Shown: positions 37,341 to 50,312, counted from the stretch's first letter. The stretch is DNA of 64,000 bases from Platycnemis pennipes (GCA_933228895.1 OW121852.1:122321544-122385543), one strand, 5' to 3'. The notes: a model not told the origin generated them from the letters alone. Numbers and translations are program-made.

Positions 37341-40300
37341 TGATCGCGAAATCGTCCTTTTTTCCCTCTTCTCAGTCCATTCCCACCTCGCCCTCGTTCC
37401 GATCTTCCCAGGGTTCAGACTTTAATCCACGGTCCCCGAAACCGGATTCGACCCAAATCATGGGAAGAAGGGCTTCTAACGGTAAGACCCGGGGACAGAA
37501 GGACTTACTCGTACCTTATGGGCTCTCGGGTGGATGGTAGGGGGTTATATCGTATGCGGCGATTGAGTCAAACGAAGGAGCTCACACCCTTGTGGCGATT
37601 GATCTTGGTTGTTAGTGATATTTGGCGAGGGTAATGTCCTTGGGTGCTGATGTATATATTTAGAGAATTTTAAGGTCGTCTAATCGTATACTGATGGTGT
37701 GAAAAACTTTCCTTTTTGTCATAAGATTACTTGAACCCGTGGAATTATATTAATTTTTAATCCGCCATTCTTTTTCATGGCAACTCAGTGAACTAGAATT
37801 TCTAGCGGAATCCTCCTTGTAGATACAGTGTTTTTAAATAGCTGCATTGTGGGCTGGCGAACAATTGACTTTCGAATATCAGATCCTCTGAAAACCCTCA
37901 AGCCCGTCCATCTTCTCTTTATGTATAAGCATTGTTACTTGTTTAGATATTTTACGAAAAACAAAGCATAGTCAGTTAGCGTGAGAATTCCTCTGCTACT
38001 CTGGAGAAAACGGGGTGATTATTAGCTACTCATGTCTAGATCTGTGTGTGCTTCTTTACAGCCGTTCTCAGTGCGTATGAGTGTTACGATATGAGTTCGA
38101 AGTTAGTATTCACTCGAGGATTTCCGCAGTGCTTGTATGATGAACTATCGGGTTTCTTTCACGTGAGTTGGTCTTCATTGGCAGCTGTTTCCGTGGCCGT
38201 CCTGTCATGGAAACCGTTATCTATGTATGCCATTTAAAATGCTGTGGCGTCAATGAGAAGTACTTTCAAAATAGATCAAATATTCAATAACTAGTCAAGC
38301 TTTGAAAATAAATCAGTTTCAGCAATGATAATTTAGTGTTTTGTTTAATAAATATTGTGTACTTGGTGTAATTTAATTGTAAAGTTGAACAAATGACAGG
38401 TGACTTAAACTGCAATAGTCTTACGACGTTCTTGTGAGAGAATACAATGGTTCATGCTTTAATTTTGAAATCACTTATCGTATGCCTTTCTATCAATTTA
38501 TATCGTGATTATTACTACAGAATCAATTGACTATGCATTGCCGTTTTGCTGGTATCTTCTAGTCATAAAAACTCACTTTGATTATCTTCACTGTACGTAA
38601 GTTCTCTCATCTTTGATCTAAGTGGCGAGTATCCGGTGGTTATAATCACCTGGACGTCCGAATAATTAATGCTTAAATATCTGCGGCCATGTATTGCGTG
38701 TTAAGTAATTTTAACAGCATAATGATGCAAAGGGTCCATGTCGCAGCTATATATCCAAAATTAGATCGGTCAACTGGCTGTCGGCCTCTTGTCGCAATTA
38801 CCAGGCTTATCAAGTTTTTGATCGTGCTGTGGCTCTTGAGCTCCGTTTAATTTTAATGTCAACCCTCTCACATGCTGCTAATTATAGTAATTTGTTTCAT
38901 TGTGGAAATCAAGGAAGAATCATTCAGTGCAGCATGTGCAGTGTAGTCCGCATATGTTTGGCTTTCGTTATTAAGGTGAGTTTTATTTGTATGGCGCTAG
39001 ACATTTTTGTTTGATAGAATTACCATAGGATATTATCCATTGAATTATAGGCTTCCGTAATAAAAAGTCAGCTATCGTAAGTGACATTTGATCGTGCATT
39101 ACAAGTAATTAATTAACAGTTACCTTCCTTTGAAGCCCACTGTCCTTTACTGGAGTCACCTTTCCTACATGGATTATTGCTGGTAATATCCCTTATTCCC
39201 AAGTTTTCCAAAAGGTATTTTCATTCTCATCAATCGCAAGCCATCGTCTGTCTACTTTATTATGAAGGATAAAGTATTTATTTTTTACGTAAGTTGAAAT
39301 TTGGAATTATGGAATGAAATAAAACAGCATAATTTCTTTGTTAGTTCATGTAATGTGGTACTCGAGTATTAGTAGTAGGTAAGGTTCTTCAATTTATTTT
39401 TTTATGTTTAGCCATTACACACTTTTGGCTCGGAAGAGCCACTCTGATACTATATCTTATGATCGTATCTCTATTATTCACACTGCGACATTATTGAGGC
39501 CAAATGAAAAATAAGAGCTCTATATTATAGTCCATTCCGTAACAAAAATTGTAATGATTGTAGATTTTTCGAAATTAATGTCGATGCATAATTTATCGTT
39601 TACGACAATTCTGTAGTGAAGTGTAACGTTGTACTCGCGATATATTCAACGTGAGTAATTTATTGTTATTATGTTGTCTGTGCAGTTCACCAATTTACAT
39701 CTACGGCATTCAAGCAGGTGTTAAATGCCCGAGTAAATGATCTGTTGTTGGTCATAGCGGATCGGCTAGTTCATTCGAACTCATTGTAATAAGTTTATTG
39801 CCCTGGTTTCTTTACGTTCGAGTAGTCCAAATAGTTGTTCTCCTGGCCGCTGAGGTAAACAACAGCAACATTCGATGCGATTAGATAAAAAGGGGCGAGA
39901 GAATGCAGCGTTTAAGGTCATCGGCCCCAGCGCTCCTTGTTCTGCTCTTGTTGTCCCCAACACGTCAGGATCGTCGATTTGCTCCTCCGCACCTCACAAG
40001 CGGCTCGGAGGGTCTCTCCCTCCTCCTCCGAGCAGCTCCCCCGCCGAACTCATGCTCTCTCTATCTCCCGTCGCCCTAATATCGCATGTCTTATTTTTCT
40101 TTAGCCAATCCCGCCCACTCGTAATTTATACAGGGCTTATCTCCGCCTTCGTCATCGTGATTATGACTGCCCTTTGATCGCGTTGTCTCCGCCTTTTAAT
40201 TAATTCCTCCTCCTCCTCTCTCTCAACCCTTCGTAGCCTTTCTCTCTCCCTCGAATTCCACCCTCTTCCCCCTTCCTTTCCTTCCTCCGATACTCATTTC

Positions 40301-42631
40301 TCATCGTCCCTCCTATCTCTTTCCCCTCTTCAAGTGACTTTTCTTTTTTTTACCTCACCCTTCTTCCATTTGGCTATCCTTCATTTCCATCCAAATCAGA
40401 TCCCCCACTCCTCGTTTCCGACTTTGTTCAAACAACTCGAATCATTATGAATCAATGTTAATTCGTGCGAAAGTCAGTCGTGCGTGTGATTGTGGATGTC
40501 CTTGTCAAGTGGCCAAACGTATCACGTAGGACGAGGTATCGCGTCGTTGACCAGTGGCTGTATAATCTCTCCTGTCCCGAACGATTGTTGTACACATGCT
40601 TGACAATTTTTTTTAGTAACTATACCCTCTGCTGTTCGAGAAAAGCTTTTGCGATTGTTTTGCTCGCAAATTCTCCGAAAGGCCTCCACTGCATTGATTT
40701 CATCCTTCATGCTGTGGAAGAGTTGTGTTGGAAGGGATGACAGCAAGTTCGTAAGCTACTCTTCGCAAAAAGAACCATGTATATCCTGTGGCTATATATC
40801 TGTGCAAACATTTTTTGTGTTAAGAGTTATCTCTACTTTTGCGTCCTAACCAATTAACAAAATCTACAATAATTATGTAAGGTGCTCAATTTATCCTGAG
40901 CACTTATTTCCTTTTGATTATTGATACGTTTCAGTGGATAAATATCTCCCAAATGGGCATGAGCCTATCACTAGTAGTCTGTATTTAATTGCTGGTGTAC
41001 TCAAAATTATTTTAGTGCTTGAATTAACTTTGTCTGTGGCATTTAATCTAACATATTTCACCAAATAAGAAGCAGAAAAATACATTTTTCCGTTCGTAGG
41101 TCTTTGATATCTGCCCTCTTTTTAGCTTAGCAATATTGCATTTGGTGGGTCATTTCATACATTACTTTAAGTATCATGTCCTTGCTATAAATAATGTTTA
41201 ATTAGTTTATGAAACCAGTTATATTCCACTTAAATCTAAGCTGCAGTGTGAATAACGTTAGCTGAATCATAGCACATGATTATTTGTACAGTAAAGTTCA
41301 AGGTTGCCTCGGGCAATATTTGGTAAAGAGGCGGGGCATATAGCAAAATGCGGTGATATGACATTAATATAGCTGAGATATAATATTTGCACTCTTATAT
41401 CTGACATTGGTTCATCCCTCATATTTTCCGTTACTTTATTTTATTGAGAATTTCTTGTTTGTCCTTTTCATTTTTTTTTGTGACCGCTAATCATATTCAT
41501 TTTCATTTGGCCATTCGCTCACGTTTGATATTCATTTACCTCCACTGTGGATTTAGCTCATACCCACTAGAGAAGCCTTCGCCATAACGAATTTCCGGGT
41601 AACAATTCAGAGGCAAACAAGCGCTCCCCTACCGTCGAATGTAAATGAGTAGTGGTCACCTTTGAAAATCGGTAACAAAAACTCGTGGCGTGGTCCATTG
41701 ATGTTTTTAGTGGTCGTCTCCGAATGGCGCTTGGGTTCATTAGAGCGAGCGTAAGAGACGATCAGTGGTTAATTTGGTGCTAGCATTGTTTTCTTGGTGG
41801 TGGTTTTTTGTATTGCGGTCGTCTTAAACGGATCTTATTTACAATTGCTGTTTTCATTCCTTGGTATTCTCTTTCGGCCGTAAAATTTTGCGATGAGTTT
41901 AAATAGGAGTGTTCCGAGAACACTTGGTAAATCAGGTCTTCTGGGAACGAAACCGAATTTCTTCCGAAACCTCGTTTTTGTCTGATACCTTATTGTCATT
42001 TACTTATCCTCGTTCCATTCCAATAAATAGTTGAAATTTTTGGTCGACCTTAGGGCGGCAATATTCTTAATATTTTCCCTAAAGGTCTTTTCCCACGTCC
42101 CATTTTTCGTACCAAAAATCATCGTTTTTTTCTTCGCGATATTACCTCACTACATTTTCTGATGCGACCAGTCGCTGTCGGTTTCCGGTAATCCATCCTT
42201 GCAGTAGATTTATTAAAAAATTATAATGTATAGAGCCTTATCATCATCTTAAGACTACCGGTGTCTATGGAATAATTTTTGACGGAATATAGGCTGAAGA
42301 GATTAAATTGCGGCTCGTGATGCGTTTCAAAGTGCGTCCACGGCTGCCGTACTCTCCGTGACTGCGTGTTTAAGCCGAGTATCATTATCACCGCATCCTG
42401 AGGCTGGTCACTCGTTGGATACCCAGCCACTAGCGCCGCACAGTGTGGCGATATAAATGCGACGTCCCTTCATGGTCGCAACAGCCGTCGTAATGTATTG
42501 GTTTGCTCTGAAAGAGCGATTTCTGAGAGTATGCGACATCGTGTGATACGAGATTTCATGCGATATTGTCGATTTAGAGTCAATATGTCGACCCTATGGC
42601 GTTGCGAATATTTCTTAAGTTAGTAATAATT
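37341..42631. other. No gene supported over about 5.3 kb
   Basis: AT-rich except for a C/T-rich stretch at 39990-40440. A donor-like AAG|GTGAGT occurs at about 38975 after a 49-codon open stretch, with no recognisable protein. No SINE, LINE or palindrome was recognised. Confidence 0.35.
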
Positions 42632-42790
42632 CTTAGTAGCGGCCGGCGTTCGCGGTGAAGCGTGAAATCCTAATCTTCTAATCCAATGATCGCATGATTT
42701 AAATCTCGCCCGAGTCGGTTTTTCGGCAACTCGGGGCGTGAATGTGTTACATTTCTTGATTTCAAGCCTTGTACGAAGGTTAAAGACCTT
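42632..42790 (+). repeat. Degenerate tRNA-like SINE
   Basis: GCGGCCGGCGTTCGCGGTG as head, then a degraded B box (GATTTAAATCTCG), then TTTTTCGGCAACTCGGGGCG. The head resembles the 18.7 kb copy. Confidence 0.4.
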
Positions 42791-43295
42791 AGAAATTATC
42801 CATATCGCTACAAGGGGAATGTAGGTCGAACTAAGAGCTTCGACGCACTATCGGAAGTGTTGGGAGGGGGGTCCTTCCATTACGTTGAGAGAAAGACGCA
42901 TTATAACTTAATTTTATGTTCCTGTGATAGTGATGATACAAATAATACTTAGTGAACTAGTGGTAGTTATGAGAATTATTTAATCTTTTTGTAACGCGTG
43001 TGTGTTACACATCTCACGCATAAAAGAGGGTTTTATCGTAAGTGTTACTTAATGTACGACCATACAATGGGAGCTCTTGCCGAATGTTACGGGGTGAAAA
43101 TAAGAGGTGTGAAAAATGTGGGAACTGGGAGAAACGCAATATATTGACTTTTTACAGTTCTTTAAATAAATAACCATCCATGTTAATCGGTTGTGGTAGG
43201 TTTAGATGGTATAAAGTACTGTTTCCCATGCACCGCATCTTCAGATGAAGCCCCGTTTTAGTACCGCGTACATCCTACCTCTTATTCATTTGTGT
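42791..43295. other. No gene seen
   Basis: No recognisable element. GTCCTTCCATTACGTTGAG near 42870 weakly resembles GTCCCTTCCGTCACGTTGG near 52622; possibly an old shared repeat. Confidence 0.3.
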
Positions 43296-43498
43296 TTTCA
43301 AGTCTGTACCTGCCCTCATAGGTTATTCCGACCGGGAGGACAGGTATAAGGACGGTTATGGAAAGGAAGGGATGAAGGATGGAGAGAAATCCGGCGTCGG
43401 CATTAACCCGCTCTTTACGTAAGACGCCAAGGGACCGCGGTTTAACGTCCCATCCAACGGACAGAGTACTGAATGCTCTCCACAAAGCACTCAAGTGG
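43296..43498 (-). repeat. SINE family S1, distal part, split by a hAT insertion
   Basis: The tail-side portion of a minus-strand S1 copy: GACCGGGAGGACAGGTATAA, CGTCGGCATTAACCCGCTC and GTTTAACGTCCCATCCAACG match the copies at 3.4 and 22.5 kb. It stops at TCAAGTGG (43491-43498), where the hAT element begins, and resumes at 44890. Confidence 0.75.
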
Positions 43499-44889
43499 CA
43501 GTGGCGAAGCTGAAGGGTAGTCTGGGAGCCTGAGAATACCCAAAATGATTACGGTAAAACACATACTATTTTTTCAGCTCTGTCATGCATTTATGTTGCC
43601 GAGAAAGCATAGGAAAAATAAATATAGCCTATATTTCTGCACATTGCGTTGCGTTGAAGGGGTTTGGATGTTTTGGAGGCTTGGGAGTCTGGCTGCTGGT
43701 AGACTCCAAATGGCCGGATGGCGCATGCGCATACGCTTATTCGCCGCCGGACGCTTGCACCTGAAACTGCGTGATTCTTGCGCGCTGAGAGCCTAGACAC
43801 TCGCGCCTACTAGTAGTTCTCGCGCCCTTCCGAGTCTCAGCCAATGATCAAGAGATGGCAAGACGGAGGGAAATTAAGAGAGACTGATTCTGTATGAAAC
43901 AGTTTCGCTGCATGTGAATTTTTTCTTCGTTTAGTGGTTGGAAAATAACAAGTCAACCTACGGCTAAAGGACTGAACAACAACAACCAGGGTGGACTAGA
44001 CACGTTTAACTAATTCAGAAGGCTCGCTTTTGAAATAATTGACACCTTCGTTGTCCACATGGAATCTCATTTTGAAGACTTCAATAACTTCTATTTTGCA
44101 GAATTACTAGATGAAGATCCTGCATAAAATACATCATTTCCCTCAGCGAAATTGAGTAGCCTAATAAAATGCACTCATTATTTAACAGTGAACTGCTAAA
44201 AAATGAACTTATTAATGTCTCTTTCAACGAGAGTAAACACTTGCCTGCACATTTGTCACTTAAATATTTTTTGGACAATGGCCTGGATATAGTAGGTATA
44301 TCAAGAAACTGTGGGAATCATAAGACTGATTCAGACATTTCCTGTATCAACTGTATTGTCCGAAAGAAGTATGAGTACGTTGAGGACAGAGCACATTTTT
44401 AAGAAACTCCATGACGGACTCCAGCCTATAAGAAATTTAAGCACCCTGGCGGTTGAAAAGGCTTTACTGAACAACCACTCGAAGAACGAAAGTTTCAAGG
44501 AACGCGTCATCGACACCTTTGCCCAAATGAAAACCCGCCAAATCTAACGGATCAAATCAACGGAAAACATTAAGGCAAATTACTTAGCCCCTCAAGTGCT
44601 GACCTGTGTGCATGGTTGGGTGCCGGAAAATTTATTTCGAATTAGCAGTGGGGCAAGAGGTAAAGAAGTGAAGAAGCATCAAGCGTTCTTTTCGTATGCA
44701 ATGCATGTTTAAAAAAAACTAGATTTTAAAAACCCACCGGAACAGAGGGTTATAACTCATTTAAATAGCACGGTACATAACGTGTTAAGTCGACTGATTT
44801 TTGTCAACTGGAATATTTATCTCTGAAGCAGCAAATTAAGGGGACGATGAGCTAGAATACCCACTTCGAATACCTTAGCTTCGCCACTG
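43499..44889 (+). mobile_element. Internally deleted hAT transposon, 1391 bp
   Basis: The terminal inverted repeats start CAGTGGCGAAGCTGAAGG on the left and CAGTGGCGAAGCTAAGG on the right (reverse complement). Both sides are flanked by an identical 8-bp TCAAGTGG (43491-43498 and 44890-44897). CAGTG-type ends plus 8-bp target duplications define hAT superfamily insertions. Only the 3' end of a transposase remains. Autonomous members are usually about 2.5-5 kb, so this copy lost the DNA-binding and most of the catalytic region. Confidence 0.9.
44296..44547 (+). pseudogene. hAT transposase C-terminal fragment
   Basis: An 83-codon frame contains IIRLIQTFPVSTVLSERSMS, then TLRTEHIFKKL and LSTLAVEKALL, ending in TAA. 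This is the hAT C-terminal dimerisation region: the hydrophobic stretch before FPVS, and the SER-S-L signature followed by leucine-rich helices. Upstream, related sequence continues in another frame (44169-44310, with LLKNELINVSFNESKHLPA), so a frameshift near 44295 breaks the gene. No zinc finger or DDE catalytic region is present. Confidence 0.8.
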
Positions 44890-44990
44890 TCAAGTGGTGC
44901 CTGGTTTACCAATGAAAAATATCGTCTACCGCTGGGATTCGAACCCGGACCCTTTGGGTGAGAGGCAAGGACTCTGACCCTTAAATGAAG
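44890..44990 (-). repeat. SINE family S1, tRNA-like head, split by the hAT insertion
   Basis: Continues the copy from 43498. On the minus strand it contains GGTCAGAGTCCTTGCCTCTC and the B box GGGTTCGAATCCC. The target-site duplication occupies its first 8 bases. Confidence 0.75.
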
Positions 44991-45120
44991 CCGCCCCTTT
45001 CTACCTCATGTCATGAAATCCCGATGAGTATATAGAATAAAACAAAAGAGTGAGATTCGTTCAAATCTGCGTATTGCCCACCTGGGCGCCACGCAACCCC
45101 ATCCGCCCCCGCATTGTCTC

Positions 45121-45195
45121 GGGGGTGGGGGAGTGTGGCCTGGCTCCGTTGGAGAGTGGGGGGGTGGAGGGGGGCGCCCTGGGGGGGGGGGCGCC
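45121..45195 (+). other. G-run cluster, likely G-quadruplex former
   Basis: Contains GGGGGTGGGGG, a run of seven G, a run of six G and a run of eleven G (45181-45191) within 75 bases. The last run lies between two GCGCCCT motifs. Easily meets the usual four-G-tract criterion on the plus strand. Confidence 0.7.
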
Positions 45196-45679
45196 CTGAA
45201 TCCACCGCCCTCCGCCGAAGTGATTAAGGGATTTGTCCCGCGGGCAGGTGTGTTTGCGCGCCATCATCCGACGCCCTTCATAATTCCATCCCCCGCTGGA
45301 TGTCCCGCGGAAAGCTCACTTTTATTCCACCCCCTCATCGTTCCGGTGTTAAGTGTTTGCGGAAGCCTCGACGTGGAAACGTTCAGACGATAATGGACTT
45401 CTCATCAAGAAACATTTTAGTCACCGCTATCGTTACCTATCTTCTTGTTTCCCGTTCTTGCTGTTTTTGTACAACCTAGCGGCTATTTTGATGACATTAA
45501 TTGCTCAGAAATATGATTTCTGCTTTGCACAGTTGTATAAAAATTGTTATTGCATGCATTTTGAGGAGGACGTCTTTCTCTTCTATGAATATCAGGCACG
45601 CTAGATGTTATTAACGTAATAGTGAGATTAATGGAACTATGCAACCATGGTGGTGACTCTTTCCTGGCAAATACTGCCA

Positions 45680-45890
45680 TGCACTAAGGCAAATATTCCA
45701 CAGAGAAAAAAAATCATTCGCCTTGATCGGGACTCGAACCCGGACCCCCTGATTTCCGACCAGGTGGTCTACCAGTTGAGCTACCAAGCCGTCTATTTCT
45801 CTGTGGAAATATTTCGAGGGTTTCTCTGTGGGTTCGAGTCCCGGTCTAGGCGAATGATTTTTTCCTCTGTGGAATATTTGCTATAGTGCA
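45680..45890. repeat. Palindrome with divergent tRNA-like heads, copy 2
   Basis: Outer arms of about 62 bases: TGCACTA, GCAAATATTCCACAGAG, AAATCATTCGCCT and CGGGACTCGAACCC on the left, mirrored at 45830-45890. The left half carries a nearly complete tRNA-like unit on the minus strand (45721-45791): GGCTTGGTAGCTCAACTGGT as A box and GGTTCGAGTCC as B box. Its acceptor arm pairs at six of seven positions. The right half keeps only the B-box end. A third partial copy of TTTCTCTGTGGAAATATTTC sits at about 45796-45815. Confidence 0.8.
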
Positions 45891-47950
45891 ATTTCAGCGG
45901 GTAACGCCGCTAAAGTTTTCGCGGCTAGTACGTGATATTTGGGTTACTTCCATGCAATTATTTCTCGGAATAAAAATATTTTTTGAGTCGATTACAGAGA
46001 GTACGACACAGTCATGAAATCCAATCAGTATTTATAGTAGATCCTTGAAGTGAAATCAACCTACGGTTCTAGATTTGTATTTTTAAAGTGAGAAATAGGA
46101 TGACATCCAAAGTATTCTGTATTAGTTCAATGCGTAAATTGAAGAAAAAATCGCCTTAGGATTTTTTGACAGCAAGAGAATAAGAAATAATTCTTAACTA
46201 GTCAAGGGCTATCCTTGTAAAAATATCATAGAGGGGAATTTTTTATTCACTCCGTGAATGGATATTACTCTGTAGTGATGACTGTTTAGTCTGTTTCGAA
46301 AACATTTTAGGTTAAACGTAAATAAACTGCATCATCTATCTTTAAGCCTCTCAACTTATCTACATTTAAATTATCTATCTATCTAAAGAAATTCAGGATT
46401 CTCATATAATTTGCCTTCTATTTAACTCGAAACTACCCTTTGCGATTCCGTAATTATTTTATATAGTAAGTAAATAATTTTTATTATAGCTTTCGGAAAT
46501 CGATTTTGAAGGGATAAGGTCGTTAACTTTTATTTTGTGTGGCCAAAGTATTCGAAGTTCTGTCATCGTCATTCCTTTGCAGATTCGGTATTACTCGCCG
46601 CCTGTCGTAAAAATGTCGGCATACTCTCGTGGAACTTCTCTCGAAACTTCTCGGGCTTTGTTATTCCTCCTCCTCCATCCTCACCTTTTAAGGGCAAGCC
46701 CCCTCTCCGCTGATTAATATGACTCCCTTATATCACCCTCCGCGCACCGACCGATAACATCTAGAAACTTCACGGGCCGTTGATCGCGGGCCTGGCCGAT
46801 TGCCCCACACCGCCCCGGCCCCGCGGGCCACAGCGGCTCGCACAAATGACAGGTGACAAGCGGTGAGCCCAGTTTGCGAAGCCGTGGACGAAATTTGGCG
46901 GGGAGATGGAGTGAGGGACCCGGGTAGGAAATCCGCATCTTAAAACACACCCGAGCGATCATCTTCTCCCACCCCAAAGCCCCCTCTCCCTTTCTCCGCA
47001 CTCCCCCTTAAAGAGGCTCTCTTTGTTTTTAGCCCTTCCCACTCCTTGCTCGTGGGATGAGTGCCCACTTCCGACCCCGGCCGGTCTAATTAGGGGCCTC
47101 TGCGGCGCATAACTTAGCTCTTATTAATCCTAGCCTTCCCTCTCCTTAATTGGCGAATGTTGCCCCTTATTCCCCTTCCTCACGAGCGAATTTTTCTCTC
47201 CTCGTTTTTTCATAATAATATACACGTTGCGCCCGAGTCAGGTATCCATGAAGCCTTTTCGAGGTGATAAACTTGTTCCTTATGGACACCGTAGTTGTTT
47301 AAGTGGGGGATTAAAAAAATTGTGTGTTAGAAGTGCGTTTTTTAAATCGTGATGCCGACGGTGTGAGACTTACGATTGTCTGGTGAGATAGGTTTTCCGC
47401 GATACGGCCGCTAATGAAAGGTTTCAAGCAACGGATTTTATTTTGAGTTGGGTAATTTTTTACTATGTTTACATCTCGTTGTTTGTTGTAATGATTTATT
47501 TGTCTGTGATCCCTTCTCAACCGCAATGCAATACCGCGTGTATCCTGTACCTTTCTTTTTTTTCCTACTTTGAAAGTGTTTTTGGTTTATTGCATTTTTC
47601 AAGCTTGTGAATATAATGATTTATCCGTAGCTTGTTCCGAAAGTTTTCTCATTTAGTCATGGTTGGAGGACACTGAAATTGCGTCTACAAGCTGCAATTT
47701 ATTTTATTAGTCGTATTAAATCGTGGTTCAAAATCTAGATTTAAATTCAGGGGATATTACGGCTATGAGAAATACCTCGCTAATGGGGTGTAGGTAAAGG
47801 TGGTTAAGAATTTTGAGTCTTACAATAAAAATTTTTATCATTATTTGAGGTTTTTAGTTATCCGGTCTTTGAGTGTCTCATTAACTAACTTTGAGTTGCA
47901 GAAAGTGTTCAACCATATGGATTAAAAGGATACCTAAAGGAAATATTATA
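45891..47950. other. No gene seen; C-rich block 46.7-47.2 kb
   Basis: AT-rich up to 46600, then C-rich with CpG, including CCCCACACCGCCCCGGCCCC near 46803. Open frames there are not protein-like. Confidence 0.35.
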
Positions 47951-48392
47951 ATGGGGTCTTTTCCCATAATTTTTATTGCCGAATCTGATAGAGTTTGTAT
48001 AAAAAAGACCCGTATGTTACCGTTCTTCGATCTGTCAATTAATACTCCAGTTATAAGCGGTGAATAACTTGATTTTTTTCACCCTTTCGGAAAATTGGGC
48101 GAGCACAGGACTTGTACGTCATCCACTTCGTCCAATCACAACTGAGACTGCGAAGCTCCTTCGCTCAATCACAATGGGGAACACAGCTGACTCTGCCAAT
48201 GGGAGTGGATGACGTAGATATCCTTTACGCAGCTCGTTCGGTGGGCGTCACCTTTTCCTTATTTTAATTTTTGATTTATGAGTGGATGGCTCTGGTTAGA
48301 AGATTTGTTTTTTCACTAAAATTCATTTTTGGTATCCATCAAACAATTTCGTGTAGTAAATAGTGATTTCAGTTCCGAGTAAACGCCCCCAT
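47951..48392. mobile_element. Dispersed DNA-transposon-like repeat, copy 1
   Basis: Aligns along its length with 53374-53910 in the same orientation. Shared blocks are ATGGGGTC at the start, TTCGTCCAATCACAACTGAG, GGTGGGCGTCACCTTTT, TTATTTTAATTTTTGATTTA, and TTCCGAGTAAACGCCCCCAT at the end. Several CCAAT-type motifs and an inverted GTCATCCACT/AGTGGATGAC lie in the middle. No coding frame. Non-autonomous; family not recognised. Confidence 0.7.
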
Positions 48393-50312
48393 TTTAATAT
48401 TTTTAGAGCAAAATTTTCTCAGTGTTCGTAATAATAACCGTTCGGGGGGTTTGAAGTTTTGGTGCATATTCTGTGGTTTCCAGTGTTCGCCGGCATGAAA
48501 CCTTGAATTTTGAGGCCGAATAAATTTTTCTTTATGCTCTTTTTTTAGTGGCGGAAAACTCACGACGATTGCCATTACGTGAACTGTAGCTGTGAAATAC
48601 CCACAAAAGGTTCTGATAGCATCGAAATATTTTATCAGGTCATGAAAAACTGTGCCTTCATATCATATTTTTTTCATTTTTATTTCCATTTATTGCTTAA
48701 ATGTTCTTACATGCGTGAAGGTCTTATTATAACACCGTATATTGTACTTATGTATGTATTTTATTTAAAGCCCAATATTTTGCTTAAATTTACTCTGAAA
48801 TATTTGCGATTTACTATGCAATATAAGGAATACAAGAATTATCGAGCATATTTGCCTATGATGGGAAAATATTCTTTGGAAGAAGGCAGTAAGAGAACCG
48901 GGTTTCCTGGAGGTGTATCTCACGCAATCTTGAAGTATCCTCCATAAAAATCGCTTGCTTCATGAAAATATTCGTATTTCCTCGCTCCTGCGATGGTTTG
49001 TTTCTTACTTGTTTCTCTCCTTTTGTGCTTCCTTTCCTCTTTTTTCCCCTCCGGAATCTAATGAAGGGAACCAGTCCCTTGGAGCAGAGGTTTCTCGCGC
49101 CGTTATTTCACAAGGGCGGAATGGGGCATGCCGAGGGTGTATTGGCTCGGGTCAAAATCTCCTTGTGCATTGTTTTGATGGGATAGACGTGGATGCATAG
49201 TATAATGCGGGGCCACGTGACGCAACCGCCGTGTAACGGGGTCATCCGCCTCGGAGTTCACGTCACATCCCCTCCCTCCCTCCCTCCCCAGTCTCTCCTG
49301 CCCAACTTCCGTGAAAGGGAATTTACTTCTCGCATCGGTTCCTAAGCAGGCGTCGTGATCTTTCTTCCATCTCCCCCTCCCCGCAATCCCACCGTATCGG
49401 TCCGCATTGATGAATACTCCCCCGCCGTAGTCGTCAGTGCGATTATTCCTTTGGGACGTATTCTCTTGGTTAATGTGAAAGTGTGGGAGAATTGATGTGT
49501 CGAGCATGGCGGGAATAATAGGTTCTACCCCTCCTCACCTCATCCTTTTACCCGTGCGAGGATGTCTTCGTGCAAGGATGTCTTGTGGAGTCCGAACTTT
49601 CTTAGCGTTAAGACGCACGAATCGCTCTGATTGTCTAATCCGTCCCCTTCTCCAGCTTCTACCCACCACTTCACTTCTCCACTTTCGTTCTTGGTATTCC
49701 CTGCTTGCCCGCGATTTGTGACCCCACGATGAATATTATCAGTCCACGTTTTCTGGTGAGTCATATCTACGCCTTGGAAACGTGAATTGTGGTTCAGTGT
49801 TATTGGTTGCGATCGGGAATCGGACGAAATGATATTCATTGACAGCCAGTTTCAATTATTCCCTCGTATTTCCTTCGCCAAGCGCGCGGACAGGGGGTGG
49901 GAGGGGTGACTTTATCCGTCGGAATATGACTCGGCCGTTCTTCCGGGTTCGGGGTTATATTTTGTTATTTTTTATTGCGATTAATCCATCGCTTTGTCCC
50001 ATCCACTGCTTGAGGTGGCTGGAGATATTTTTCTCTGTGTACAGAATTGGGTGAAACTTTGTACCTGTGTTCTTATGATTGATCGCTATGGAAAGGTGGA
50101 AAAATGCATTTTACCTATTTTAGTTTTTGGCAATTCAACGCTATTTTAATACATAGCCATGTGGCCATTGAGATGCATTTCCTTTCATTCGTAATTCGTT
50201 TGCACATGTGCAGATGTTCTCCTAAATGAAATATAATACTACCTATAACAAAAATAATGTATTATACCGATTCGAAAAATCATATTTAAATATAATTTTA
50301 AACTGATTTTTG
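48393..50312. other. No gene supported
   Basis: A 122-codon frame at 48579-48947 begins at GTG, is AT-rich and has no domain or splice context. The segment 49200-49420 is C-rich. No repeat recognised. Confidence 0.35.

Noticed and set aside
45721..45791. Possible functional tRNA gene on the minus strand
   Set aside because: The acceptor stem has a mismatch, position 33 is not T, the D stem is imperfect, and the unit is embedded in a palindrome with a second half copy; a tRNA-derived repeat explains it better.
48579..48947. 122-codon plus-strand frame
   Set aside because: Starts at GTG, is AT-rich with phenylalanine/tyrosine/lysine bias typical of chance frames in AT-rich DNA, and has no splice signals or domain.
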